Shown: in pieces, positions 54,028-64,000 of the stretch
Numbering within the stretch: the first letter of the stretch is position 1
Layout of the letters: each line of letters opens with the position of its first letter
Assembly (NCBI RefSeq): GCF_028583425.1
Contig: NC_072796.1
Location: 125,585,464-125,649,463 of the forward strand
Length of the DNA: 64,000 bases
Reading direction: 5' to 3'
Source: Eublepharis macularius
Lineage: Eukaryota > Chordata > Lepidosauria > Squamata > Eublepharidae
Notes under the pieces: generated by a model
Databases searched by the model: none
Told to the model about the DNA's origin: nothing
The model's input: only the letters and a program-made list of their open reading frames with translations
Program-made: the position numbers and the translations under genes

Positions 54028-54240
54028 AGCTGTGGAGTGATCGTGACTCAGTGGCAAAGCATCTGCTTTCTATGTAGAAGGTGCTGGGTTCAGTTTGCGG
54101 CATGTCCAGTTAAAGGATCCCCCTGGTAACCGGTTTTATGAAAGGCTCTGGAGAGCAGCTGCCAGTCAGAGTAGACAATACTGTGCTAGACAGATTAATG
54201 GTTTGGCTTAGTATAATGCAGCTTCATATGCTTGGAAGTT
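54028..54240 (+). repeat. tRNA-derived SINE
   Basis: GTGACTCAGTGGCAAAGCAT (A-box region), GGTGCTGGGTTCAGTTTG (B-box region), and TTAGTATAATGCAGCTTCAT at the 3' end. Confidence 0.75.
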
Positions 54241-54259
54241 CCATGTTGTGTATTTGCCC

Positions 54260-55595
54260 CAAAATGTTACCAGGAAGGTTATTCACTAAACTGAAAAAAT
54301 CTCAGATCACATTCAGATGCCACGTTTCCAAGAGTACTTTGAATTTATTGTATATGGCCAATCACAATCCAAAACCATTAAAAAACAGAAAAATACAAGA
54401 ATACAAATATAATTACATGCATATAAATAAGATTACTATAAAATGCATTTTACCTAAAATGTAAAAGTTAACAACATTAAAACCAAATGTTTTCTAGCAG
54501 CTTATAAGACAACAATCTATAACAGGTGTTTACTCTCCTGGTTGCCACATTTGCCCTTATTTTCCTAGCAGCCCGGGGCATAGAGGGCCATCCTGTTCGA
54601 AATAGAAGGGTCTGTATCTGAAAGTATAAAATTTAGTTTCTCAAAATCAGACAGAAGATGGAGACCAGACAAAATACTCACAAGAAATTTTCCCCTTGGT
54701 TCCTGGTATAAAGGACAGTTTAAAACATAGGACATTTCCACATGGCTTACCTTGTTCCAGAAAACAGCGAAATCTCGTGCAAAATCTCCCCAAAAGATGC
54801 TGTTATCACGTCTTCTCGTGCGATTTCGTGTGATAACAGTGTCCTCTTGCACGATTTCGTGCGAGATTTTGCTGTTTTCTGGAACAAGGTAAGCTGTGTG
54901 GAAATGGCCACAGTGTGGTATATCCTCACTTGAGGTTCCACAGATACATATACACTGATCTATGGGTTTTTTTTGGAATTGCCTGAGTAGCATCTCAGTT
55001 GGCATAGACTAGAAGCATAATGACGTAAATGCTACCCTGAGCTTATAGACTGTGATATCAATCAGATAATGCGCTCTAGTATGGTCGTTTTTGATGGTTT
55101 TATACCATAGAGCAAATTTTGTTTTACTGATCAAAAATTTATCAGTTAGGGCATCCTCTTTGTAAACCCATTCCTTTAAGTCAACATTGCTTCCCAAAGG
55201 ATGGAGTAATTCATCTGGGATGGTATATCGAGATACAATGCCATTAAGGAAGGCCGACTGGGTTTTATCCTTATTTTGCAGCTGGTGATGGCTCAAATAA
55301 CTCAAATTACTGAAGGAACCAGGGTCTGTTAGTGGGTATTTTTTCTGCAATTTGAGAATCACTAAATGGGCACGTGCTCTGATCGGAGACCGAGTTCTGC
55401 CCTTAGCAAGGCCTCTGGTGTCCATGGGTAGAGCAAGAACACGTCTCATGAAAATTTTTTGAATTATTTCCAAAGTGCTAAGTGTTGGTTCCTTCCATCC
55501 CTAGATCTCAATTCCATACAGTAAATGGGTAATGACTTTAGAAACAAAAAGATGCCACATTTAACTGTGGTTAAGATAAAATGTTCATGAACTCA
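54260..55595 (-). pseudogene. LINE 3' portion (second lineage), split by a MITE
   Basis: Minus-strand translation shows EIIQKIFMRRVLALPMDTRG, then SKTKFALWYKT. The Cys/His motif CICGTSSEDIPH is cut by the MITE, and resumes as VLNCPLYQEPRGKF before a stop. A frame break near EI/GWKEPT shows decay. 3' UTR has ATTGGCCATATACAATAAA. Confidence 0.65.
54730..54909. mobile_element. Palindromic Harbinger-like MITE inside a LINE
   Basis: 180 bp, GGACATTTCCACATGGC to GCTGTGTGGAAATGGCC. Flanks ATA and ACA; in LINE sense TGT and TAT. Taking TAT as the original target places a Tyr codon between the His and Val codons of the LINE, so insertion at a TAT site is likely, with one copy mutated. Confidence 0.7.
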
Positions 55596-55784
55596 GTTTG
55601 TTGGTGGGCTTGCCTACATTCATCGCTCTTCCTTTTTCACGTGAAGACATGCACTTAAAAATCAGTTTCTTTGACCTAGGATGTATGAATGCAGGCACAT
55701 GGGCTAGCAGGAGTGATTTTGTTCCTTTAACTGAGATCCTAAAAGGTCTTAAGTTCCAGGAGGTAAAACTAACTCCAATTAAGT
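55596..55784. other. Unassigned spacer
   Basis: Nothing recognised. Confidence 0.3.
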
Positions 55785-55998
55785 TGTGTGGTGGTGGAGG
55801 AAAGTGCCATCAAGTCACAGCAGGCTCGTGGTGTGACCCCTGCTGGGGTTTTCAAGGCAAGAGATGAACAGAGGTGGTTTGCCATTGCCTGCGTCTGCAA
55901 CCCTGGCCTTCTTTGGAGGTTCCCCATCCAATGGCTAACCAAGCTGACCCTGCTTAGCTTCCGATATGTAATGGGATTGGTCTTTCCCGGGCTAACCT
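55785..55998 (-). repeat. 5S rRNA-derived SINE
   Basis: Minus-strand GAAGCTAAGCAGGGTCAGC and GGATGGGGAACCTCC follow 5S rRNA order; GCAATGGCAAACCACCTCTG and GCTGTGACTTGATGGCAC lie in the tail. Confidence 0.75.
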
Positions 55999-57366
55999 GC
56001 ATACATCATTTATAATGGGAATTAGTTTTTATCAGTTATTCTTTCTGTGAGGGGGGAAAAGTGAGGTATGCTCACAAGCTCAGAATCAAACTGGGTTCAA
56101 GCCCATTGACCCTTAACCGCAGTTAAATGTGATTTCTCGGGGCAGCCTCAGAGTTTCTAAAGTCCGGCTAGAGGAAACCTTGCTGTAACAAACACTGAAA
56201 TTTGGCATGCTCTGTGACCCAAGTCGCTTCACAAACTGTGCCCGCCATTTGCTTTTGCTCACTGCTCTGTTTATACAAGCATTATAGCAATGTAATCATC
56301 CCAGTCTCTATTTACATGAAAAATCCACACAGAACGCAGGGAGAAAAACGTTGGTTGATGTAGCAGCGGCATACAGAGAGTGTGGGCCAAGCTACATGTT
56401 TGGGTTTTTTAAAATGTGTTTTAACGTTTTAATTCAGCAGCCACACCGCAGCTGTGGGGAATGGCGTTTCATAAATGGTCCCAGAATGCTGCTGCAGGGG
56501 AGGAATGGCTCCTGCCCCCCTTCATAGTTTCCCCCCTCATGCAGAAACGGCACTGGGGAGAAGATATTCCCCCCTTTTTGCTGATCCACACAGTCATGGA
56601 GCATTCTATACACACAGAGCAGCAAAAACGGGGAAATAACTTCCCCCTCATTGCTGTGAAGAAAAATGGCTTGTCGGGGGAAGGCAGAAGCCCTTCCTCG
56701 CCCCATGGTTGCATTCCAAATCCAAACCCATGTGGGCTCTCCTTTATTTTTATAAAGCCATTCCCTGCACGTGCTGTGAGGCTACAGGGAACCTGAGGTG
56801 GGCCCGACTCCTAGCAACCCGAACACAACTCACTGAAAACCCAGACTTGTCGTTCAGCCCTGTATTTTGTTGTTTTTGTAGACCTGTGCTTTACCAAGAT
56901 CATTTTTAAAATAGCCAGTTTTCATTTTAATTCATCAAACTGCTTCAATAATGTGGCATGAAAGTATGAGTAAAACCTTTTTTTTGTTTTGCATTTACAC
57001 TAATGAAAAGTAGGACCTTTTTGCATTTCTGACCCCCACCCCCCTGGGTTTTTTGTCAGCAGAGGCCAGGCCACATCTGGTGAGAGGTGAAAGTAGATTT
57101 CAACCCAACTTTCATTTGGGATTAGCAGCACTGCGGTCCCATTGGGTTTAGAAGGGTGTAACTCTGTTTAGGATTGCACTATAAATGTAGCACTTCATTT
57201 TTTCTCAATAAAACAAATGGCAAGGATTGTATTTCCTGTCTTAACCTTTGCAATTTTTCTATATATTAGAGTTTAAAAAATCAGTGCAGAAGGAATACAT
57301 GGAGGGATTCTTCTGGAGAATCTCTATTTCTTAAACATGATGGTCATAGTATCTGTCATAGACAAA
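55999..57366. other. Unassigned DNA
   Basis: 57120-57185 (GGGTTTAGAAGGGTGTAAC, TAGGATTGCAC) is half of the palindrome at 6881. 56400-56800 is GC-rich with chance ORFs. No gene recognised. Confidence 0.35.
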
Positions 57367-57615
57367 TAACAACAACAACAGCATTCGATTTATATACCGC
57401 CCTTCAGGACAACTTAATGCCCACTCAGAGCAGTTTACAAAGTATGCTATTATTCCCACAACAATCACCCTGTGAAGCGGGTGGGGCTAAGAGCTCTGGA
57501 AGAGCTGTGAAAGACCCAAGATCACCCAGCTGGCCTCAAATGGAGCAGTGGGGAATCAAACCCGGTTCTCCAGATTAGAGTCCCACCACTCTTAACCACT
57601 ACACAAAACTGTCTT
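57367..57615 (-). repeat. Sauria-type SINE
   Basis: AACAACAACAACAGCATTCG, TTATATACCGCCCTTCAGG, AGATCACCCAGCTGGCC and CTTAACCACTACACAAAAC in order. Confidence 0.82.
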
Positions 57616-58436
57616 TTCCTGCGCTCCTCCAAGGGGGTCATGGTCAGGTTTAAACCAAGCCTTACTGAAACCTGCTAAGAGGCGACCTCGTCCGTATCTG
57701 CATGCCAACATCCTGGATTGTTTCTTGGTCATATGTGACAAAGGGGAAAAAATGCAGGAGCCTGGATTTTATATAAGTGATATGTTTTTTGTAAATTCCA
57801 TCATAAATATTACCTTTTATTTGTCTATACTTGGATCAACTGCTCAGGTAGTGGAGAAAGGATTTATTTACTGGGAGTGAATCAGGGACAGCTCACGAGT
57901 TCACTCAGTATCCAGTAGCCTTATCCCGTGATGTTTACTTTGTCTGGTGGAATATGAGCCCCAACCAAGAAGCCTTCACAAACTCAATGGCATAGCACCC
58001 TCTGTGCTTTCAGATGTTTAGAGGGAAGTATACACATGTCATAATAACATAAAGCAGCCACCTCTTCCTCTCCCCCTCACTCCCTCGTTCTGTTCCATGA
58101 AGATAGCTAAAGAAAGGATAGGCCTTAGTTGAATTCAACAACCAACACTGACTGGATTTAAGTTCATTGTACCTTTTGAAAAAAGAAGCCATTTTCTTTA
58201 CCTCAACAGTTTCCTTCACTGCCTAGCATAGTGACAGGAGCTGGAAGCTGAGGTGCCTTTCAAACTCTGATAGTTCCAGCATACCGCCACTTTTCCATGG
58301 GTTTATCCTATGGTAGTACCATAATGTTTAAAAGTCTTCACAGTCTTATGGGGCTAATAACAGGCATGTTTATCCCCAAACTGTCATGGAGTTGGCATCA
58401 TGATTTCATGGTAAGAGCCTGTGTAATTGGCACCTC
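57616..58436. other. Unassigned DNA
   Basis: Nothing recognised. Confidence 0.35.
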
Positions 58437-59580
58437 CAGGGCTGGTGCGTCCATGAAGGCGGGTCCAGCAGCCACCTCAAGCACTGAGGCGCTGGAGGGG
58501 GTGCTGGGGGGTGGGGGTGCATGCCATGGAGCTGGTGGCAGCAGCGCTGGCGGTTCAGCAGGAGAGCTGGGAAGCTGCCCCCGCGCTGCCCCAGCCGCCT
58601 GCTGCACCTGGCCCACAGCTGCTGCGCCGGCCGGGAGCGTGTGCTGGTGGCGGTAGCGCGGGGCAGTCTATTTTTTTTGGAATATATTTTTATTGGTTTT
58701 AGTTCCAGTTCACTCTGATAACAGAATTAATCGAAATCTTACATTTTTTGTTACATGTTTTATTCCATCTGTACAATTTCAGTTCATTCCATCTGTACAA
58801 TTCCATCATATTTATATTACCTTTCACTAAGCTATTGTCATTGTAAGTCTACCTTCTTTTAGTTCTAATATTTCTTTTCTTCCCCCCCCTCATTTAATTG
58901 TATTTTGCTAGCGTGCACCTAAGTCCCTATTTTATATTTTCATTCAATCCATCTACAGAACAGGGTCCATTTTTGTTTCCCATTATATCTACTTTCTTCT
59001 GTTATTAATTCTGTCAGTGTGTCTAGTTCTGCCGTCTCTGAGATTTTCTCTATCAATTCTTCTTTTGTTGGTGTATCTGTATTTTTCCAGTGTCTGGCAT
59101 ATACTATTCTTGCTGCTGTTACTATGTGAAGTGTCAAATATCTATTTTCCCTATTTATCTCATCTGGCATTATATTTAGTAGGAACATTTCCGGTTTGGA
59201 AGGTATATTCACTTCTAGCGCCTCATGCAACAATTCATGTATTCCTTTCCAATATTTCTTCGCTTTTTTGCATAGCCACCATATATGGAAAAAAGTGCCT
59301 GTTTTATCTTTGCACTTCCAGCATTTATTGGGTACTTCGGGATACATCTTTGCTAATTTTTCTGGTGTAACATACCACCTATAATACATTTTATATAGGT
59401 TTTCTTTGAAGGTGGCTGATTTTGTTATTTTGATATTTATTCTCCATATCTGTGTCCACTGCTCCAAGTCTATTCCATACCCCAGGTTTTGTTCCCACTA
59501 GCGCGGAGCAGTCTAAGCGGGCAGCCTCCTAGCCCTCCCACTCAGTTGCCCCATGCTGCCGCCGCCTGCACACTGTACGG
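58437..59580. mobile_element. GC-rich hAT, CAGGGCCGG family, truncated and interrupted
   Basis: CAGGGCTGGTGCGTCCATG at the left. GCACTGAGGCGCTGGAGG and GAAGCTGCCCCCGCGCTGCC match 47316-47860. The right end is missing. An L1 fragment with its own duplication is inserted at 58671-59498. Confidence 0.72.
58671..59498 (-). mobile_element. 5'-truncated L1 with target duplication
   Basis: T-run at 58671 (minus-strand A tail). The duplication TAGCGCGGGGCAGTCTA (58654-58670) recurs at 59499-59515 with one change, 17 bp. Minus-strand coding at 58940-59467 is the ORF2 C-terminus with KMYYRWYVTPEKLAKMYPE and CWKC...H...C. Truncated 5' as usual for target-primed insertion. Confidence 0.88.
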
Positions 59581-59584
59581 AAAT

Positions 59585-59690
59585 GTCCTTGATACTGATT
59601 GTACTAATCTTACATTGTGTAATCCGCCTAGACTCTCAGTGAGAAAGGCAAACTATAAATGACATGAATAAAATAAAAACCAGGGGGGTA
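59585..59690 (+). repeat. Retroposon 3' tail
   Basis: TGTGTAATCCGCCTAGACTC, TCAGTGAGAAAGGCAAACTA, then an AATAAAATAAAA tail. Confidence 0.6.
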
Positions 59691-59788
59691 TAATGCCATA
59701 GAATTTACCTTCTGAAGCTCCCATTTTCTTCATGGGAAGTGACTTCTATAGTCTGGAGGCAAGCTGTAATTCCAGGCCCACCTGGAGG

Positions 59789-60610
59789 TTAGTTCAAATT
59801 CCTACTCTGTTATGGAAGCTTGACCTTGGGCCAATCTAGGGCTGCCAGACCCCCGGTGGGGGCGGGGGATCCCCTGCCCCCACTTACCTGGACAGCGGGG
59901 GGGGGGGCGCACACCTTCCATGCGCGCCTCCCTGTGGTGCTGCGCACCCCCACGCACAGCAGCCCCAGGATCAGGCCTGTTTTGGCCTGGATCTGGGCCC
60001 CTGTGGAGCGCAGGAGGGTTCCTGCGCTCCACAGGGGCCCACAATGGGCCTAATCCGAGCCAAAACGGGCCCAAGCCTCGCCCGTTTTGGCACAGATCGG
60101 GTCCATTTTGGCACGGATTGGGCCCATTGTGGGCCCCTGTGGAGCGCAGGAACCCTCCCATGCTCCACAGGGGTCCAAAATGGGCCCAATCCGCGTCAAA
60201 ACGGACCTGATCCGTGCCAAAACGAGCCCGGATTGGGCCCGTTTTGGCGCAGATTGGGCCCGAGTGCAGATTCCTGCACTCCGCAGTGGCCCACAACGGG
60301 CCCGATCAGCACCCAAATAGGGGCTGCGTGATGATGTCACTCCCAGAAGTGATGTCATCACGCTCGCAGGAGCACGTGTGTGCACAAAGCGCGCGTGCAC
60401 AAGAGCTCCTCCAAGGTAAGAGCCAGGCCCCAGTCTCCCGCTGGGAGATCAAGGGAGCCTGGCAACCCTAGGCCAATCACTCACTCTAAGCCTAACCTTA
60501 CCTCACAGGGTTGTTGTGAGGATAAAAGGAGGAGAGGTAAATGATGTAAATTGGTTTGGGTCCCCATTGGGAAGAAAGGTGGGTTATAAATTAAGTTAAT
60601 AATAATACCC
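59789..60610 (+). repeat. tRNA-headed SINE split by a hAT
   Basis: AGTTCAAATTCCTACTCTG and CTTGGGCCAATC on the left; GCCTAACCTTACCTCACAGG and CATTGGGAAGAAAGGTGGG on the right. The 5' head is missing. Confidence 0.7.
59837..60470. mobile_element. TAGGGTTGCCAG-family hAT, long GGGCCC form
   Basis: Perfect 8-bp duplication GGCCAATC (59829-59836 and 60471-60478). TAGGGCTGCCAGACCCC to CTGGCAACCCTA. The inside repeats GGGCCCATTTTGGCACGG-like phrases, then AGTGATGTCATCACGC. Chance ORFs cross it on both strands. Confidence 0.9.
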
Positions 60611-61050
60611 CAGCGCTTCAATTTTAGAGATAAAGTGCTAAATATTCATGTTCAATCAGATCACTCTTCTGTTCACATTTATTTTCTTCCTTTATTAAGT
60701 TATAAGTCAAACCCACTGCCTTTTGAAAACAGGGAAGGGACACACACAGAGGCCAAAGTGGAACACTCATTTATCTCTTCATTGAATTCTTTCATAATTT
60801 GTCAGGTGTGTTTAATCAAAAACTCAAGAAGAAATGATTAAAATGATAAACAGATGACGGCACAAGGAAAACACTGCCCTTGGAACCAGCCTTTCTCTTT
60901 GAGGAATGACTGACTTTTTAAAAAAGGCCTAACCCCCAAAAAAACTCCTGGTGAAGATCAAAGTGAGAACGTTTTTTATAATACAAATGGTTCAAGCAGT
61001 TGGAGGGAAAGAGACAACAGGGAGAGCAGAGAAGATTGAGGCCCAAATAA
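60611..61050. other. Unassigned DNA
   Basis: Nothing recognised. Confidence 0.35.
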
Positions 61051-61103
61051 ACACGTGAAGCTGCCTTATACTGAGTCAGACCCTTGGTCTATCAAGGTCA
61101 GTA

Positions 61104-61353
61104 ACAACAACAACAACATTCGATTTATATACTGCCCTTCAGGACAAATTAACCCCCCCTCAGAGCAGTTTATAAAGTATGTTATTATTATCCCCACAAC
61201 AATCACCCTGTGAGGTAGGTGGGGCTGAGAGAGCTCTGGAAGAGCTGTGACTGACCCAAGGTCACCCAGCTGGCTTCAAGCAGAGGAGCAAGGAATTAAA
61301 TCCAGTTCTCCAGATTAGGGTCCCATCACTCTTAACCACTACCCCAAACTGTC
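61104..61353 (-). repeat. Sauria-type SINE nested in a tRNA-SINE
   Basis: AACATTCGATTTATATACTG to AACCACTACCCCAAACTG with the usual ACCCAGCTGGCTTCAAG inside. Confidence 0.82.
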
Positions 61354-61395
61354 AACTCTGACTCGTAGCAGCTCTCCAGAGTCTCAGGTAGAGAG

Positions 61396-62213
61396 TAGAG
61401 ATGGGCATGAACAGCAATACAAACTAAAAAAAGCCAGGAACAGCCCAATCAGCTGTTCGCGAACAAGCTGTTCCTGAGGCCCCATTCTAAACAAACATTG
61501 CAAGCCTCCTTCCTTGCTGTTTGTCAAGCCAGACAATCTGGCACCTGCAATCAATTCCCTTGGCAACCAGAGGCAGGGACTGCCTGAACTCTGTCTGAAC
61601 TCCTGCTGTTGCCCTGGAAACCCCAATCTAAGCCCAATTTATCTTGATAGGCAGGTCTTCCTTTCAAGTGTGGTGCTCCAAATTCATTACAGGGAAGCAA
61701 AGAGCAGGGGGAAGGGGGGCTCCCAGCTCTGGTTTTGTAGACAGTGAGGGAGAGACAGTTGCTGTTGGCATTTTGAGAGAGAGACAGGGAGAGTGCATTG
61801 GAGCTTGAATTTTCTTTGTGTGTGGTGGGATAGGGATTTACCTCTTCAAGTTCCAGGGTTGCTGCCAGGCTCTGGACCAGGCTATTATTTATTACTGGTA
61901 CCTTTCCTGCTGCCTGCTCAGGTAAGTTTTTTGGGAGTGGTGTGGTAGGGATCTACCCCTTCAGGTTCTAGGGCTGCTGCCAGGCTTTGGGGCCAAGCTA
62001 TTATTTATTATTGGTACATTTCCTGCTGCCTGCTCAGGTAGGGGTTCTGGGAGTGGTGTGGTAGGAATCTTGATGGCTGGAGGAGAGCCTGCTGGCCCCC
62101 ACAAACAACGAACATGTTTTTGAACAGGTCATGTTTGTCAATGTTCATTGTTCATGGATGGCAACGAACAACGAACACCATGTTCATTTTTTTTCTGTTC
62201 ATTCCCATGTCTA
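61396..62213. mobile_element. hAT element, TAGACATGGGCATGAAC family
   Basis: Perfect 8-bp duplication GTAGAGAG (61388-61395 and 62214-62221). Starts TAGAGATGGGCATGAAC and ends GTTCATTCCCATGTCTA. The interior has no transposase. A block TTCTAGGGCTGCTGCCAGGC-like repeats near 61855 and 61965, about 120 bp apart. Related to 3344-4195. Confidence 0.87.
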
Positions 62214-62333
62214 GTAGAGAGAGATCTCATCACTGATTACTTGATTCTTTGAAACTAGAGGTGCCTGAGATTGATCCTGAGAACTTCTGCATGCAAAGCC
62301 AGTCTTCTGCCACAGAACTGTGGCTCTTTCTGC

Positions 62334-62653
62334 CTATATGTGAGCAAAAGCTTGGCCTGTATCCTTCCACTCTGCTGTGCCAGACTGAAAGCCTTCATCC
62401 AGCCTAATGAGTCTTCCAGTGATGGAAAGAGCAACCAGTTCAACTTTGGAGGTCATGATCAGAGAGCTGATTTTTCAGTGATTTCGTAAAGGGAAAGTTG
62501 GATTTGGGTCAGTTAGCAAGGAAAAGATGTAAATGGGAAAAATTCAAGAATAGAATATCCCATTTGCAATCTAAAACTATTCAGTCTAGGAAGGGCTATA
62601 CCACATTATATTTTTTATGTTTGAACTGGCATATTAAAAGTGAGATGGCATTT
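62334..62653. other. Unassigned DNA
   Basis: Nothing recognised. Confidence 0.35.
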
Positions 62654-62661
62654 CTGATAAC

Positions 62662-62880
62662 TAGGGTTGCCAGCTGCAAGTTGGGAAATTCCTGGAGGTC
62701 TGGAGGGTGAAACCTGGAGAAAGTGGGGTTTGGGGAGGGAAAGGACCTTGGCATAGCATAATTCAATAGAGTCCACTCCCAAAAGTAGGCATTTTCTCCC
62801 GGTGAACTGATCTCTGTGGCCTGGAGACCCGTTGTATTTCCGGGAGATCTCCAGCCACTATCTGGAGGCTGGCAACCCTA
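62662..62880. mobile_element. TAGGGTTGCCAG-family hAT, short form
   Basis: Perfect 8-bp duplication CTGATAAC (62654-62661 and 62881-62888). TAGGGTTGCCAGCTGC to GGCTGGCAACCCTA, 219 bp, uninterrupted; the cleanest short copy here. Confidence 0.9.
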
Positions 62881-62888
62881 CTGATAAC

Positions 62889-64000
62889 CCCCCCTCCCCC
62901 CTGGTCCTTCCTACAGATACTGTGTGGCCCTAGTTTCAGATAGGGCCACACAAACCTATTTATCTTTATACTCAAGGAGCGAAAATCTTGTTTTGATACA
63001 CATCATAAATGATGAAGATCTATCACGAAAACACACCCTCTGACTCCATGGAACCCCAAATAACGCAGCCAAACAGGGGAGTATGCAGAAGAGTCTTTTC
63101 TTTATTAGGATACACACATGTAAGAAAACTCACAACAAAGTCCCTTCCAGCAGGTCAGTCAGCTGGAGCTGGCTTTCTTCAAGTCACAGTCTCCCCCTCC
63201 TTGTCTTCAAGCAGGTTGCCGCTGGCCTCCCTTCCGGTGGGGCTAAAGGACTGGGATCAGCCCTTCCCATGAGAGATTTGCCAGGCTGGGGGTGGTGGTA
63301 GTCCTTCCTGTCTGTTTCTCCCTGTTCTACCTTTCACACAACTCCCTGTCTCCACATCAGGGCCCTCTCCTTCTACTTTAGAATCTTCTAATGGCCCAAA
63401 GATATTTAACCTCTGGATGTCATCAGCCATTTTTGACTGGCTCCTTAGTGCCATAGGCTGAGGTGAAGGAATGCATTTCCTAGCTGCTGCATTCATTACT
63501 CTGTCTACGAAACACTGAATATAAGCAGATAATCCTTTAATTGTCTGGTGGAGACTGCAACACTTAGATTTAAGGTCATACCCATGAGGACCAACAAAAC
63601 AATCAACAGATACTGTTGCCTGGATGGCATTGCTAGGGTACTGCACCATGTTACGTTATATTTGCCCTCACTTCTTGTGGCTCAGATTTCCCAGAAAGCC
63701 TTTTTTGAGGCTGAGAAGAAAGGGGTCAACTCAGAATTGATGGGGGGGGGGAATGGTTTGTTGCTGGAGGTTGAAAAATCTAAAAAATTCCCCTCATGGT
63801 AAAAAAAACCACCTAGACCATTTACTGCCCTTTTATTTACCTCAAATTTACAGCTTGAGTAGACAGCTAACTTGACTTCATGGCAGGACCAGAAATAGGG
63901 AATTGTTACTTTGCTCTGTGGCCTCAGCAATCAATTCCTTCTTGGTGGTTTCCTTGGTGGCTGTTGGGTAACAGCATTCACCAAGCAGACAATAATCTGT
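62889..64000. other. Unassigned DNA with a possible minus-strand transcript end
   Basis: On the minus strand, a 130-codon frame (63257-63649) is followed by AATAAAGAAAAGACTC near 63100. The layout (frame, short UTR, AATAAA) could be a retroelement or gene 3' end, yet I recognise no domain. Another minus frame lies at 63682-63930. Kept as unassigned. Confidence 0.3.

Larger units (their letters stand above)
61052..62333 (-). repeat. tRNA-derived SINE with two insertions
   Basis: GTGAAGCTGCCTTATACTG opens on the plus strand. The middle GCAGCTCTCCAGAGTCTC and the last part CAGAACTGTGGCTC are separated by a Sauria SINE and a hAT. Order matches the uninterrupted copy at 54028. Confidence 0.75.

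Noticed and set aside
54028..54240. A tRNA gene
   Set aside because: A- and B-box-like words are present, but no cloverleaf can be made and the sequence continues into a SINE body seen elsewhere.
62889..64000. An endogenous retrovirus or LTR end
   Set aside because: AATAAA and a nearby frame are suggestive, but no LTR pair, primer-binding site, tract or retroviral motif is seen.

Overview
This window looks like non-coding nuclear DNA from a squamate reptile. It carries Sauria-type tRNA-derived SINEs, 5S rRNA-derived SINEs, an L1 with two overlapping ORFs, and many short hAT and Harbinger-like miniature transposons. I see no exon of a host protein gene, and no functional tRNA, rRNA, CRISPR or prokaryotic feature. 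A gecko-like genome is a guess from repeat style; species assignment would need a search.

Layout. 1-13 kb: hAT miniatures with 8-bp target duplications (306-675, 3087-4237, 5675-6078), several carrying younger insertions, plus SINEs and Penelope-like relics with hammerhead-like cores (8209-8346, 11494-11735). 13-36 kb: palindromic 'GAGCCAAGCTAC' miniatures (six in the window), a three-member family ending in GAGTCTCTCTAC, a Penelope-like inverted structure (22301-23085), and a fold-back retroposon with 13-bp duplications (25446-25648). 36.3-41.3 kb: an L1 with open ORF1 and ORF2, in which ORF2 appears to have lost roughly 200 residues in frame between the reverse transcriptase and the C-terminal Cys/His domain. 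41-48 kb: palindromic miniatures, a 133-bp tandem array with an inverted counterpart, a 175-bp tandem array ending in a hAT-like terminus, and a GC-rich hAT with a perfect 8-bp duplication. 48-64 kb: two relics of a second LINE lineage, more nested SINE/hAT/MITE combinations, and a final kilobase with only weak hints of content.

The elements record insertion order. SINEs are broken by hATs (52420-52992, 59837-60470, 61396-62213) and by Harbinger-like palindromes (7563-7748, 43139-43350). hATs are broken by palindromes (472-610, 5739-5918), by another hAT (3344-4195) and by an L1 (58671-59498). A LINE is broken by a palindrome (54730-54909). Target duplications were read directly, so superfamily calls rest on terminus plus duplication length. 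No transposase gene was found for any DNA element, so all of them appear non-autonomous.
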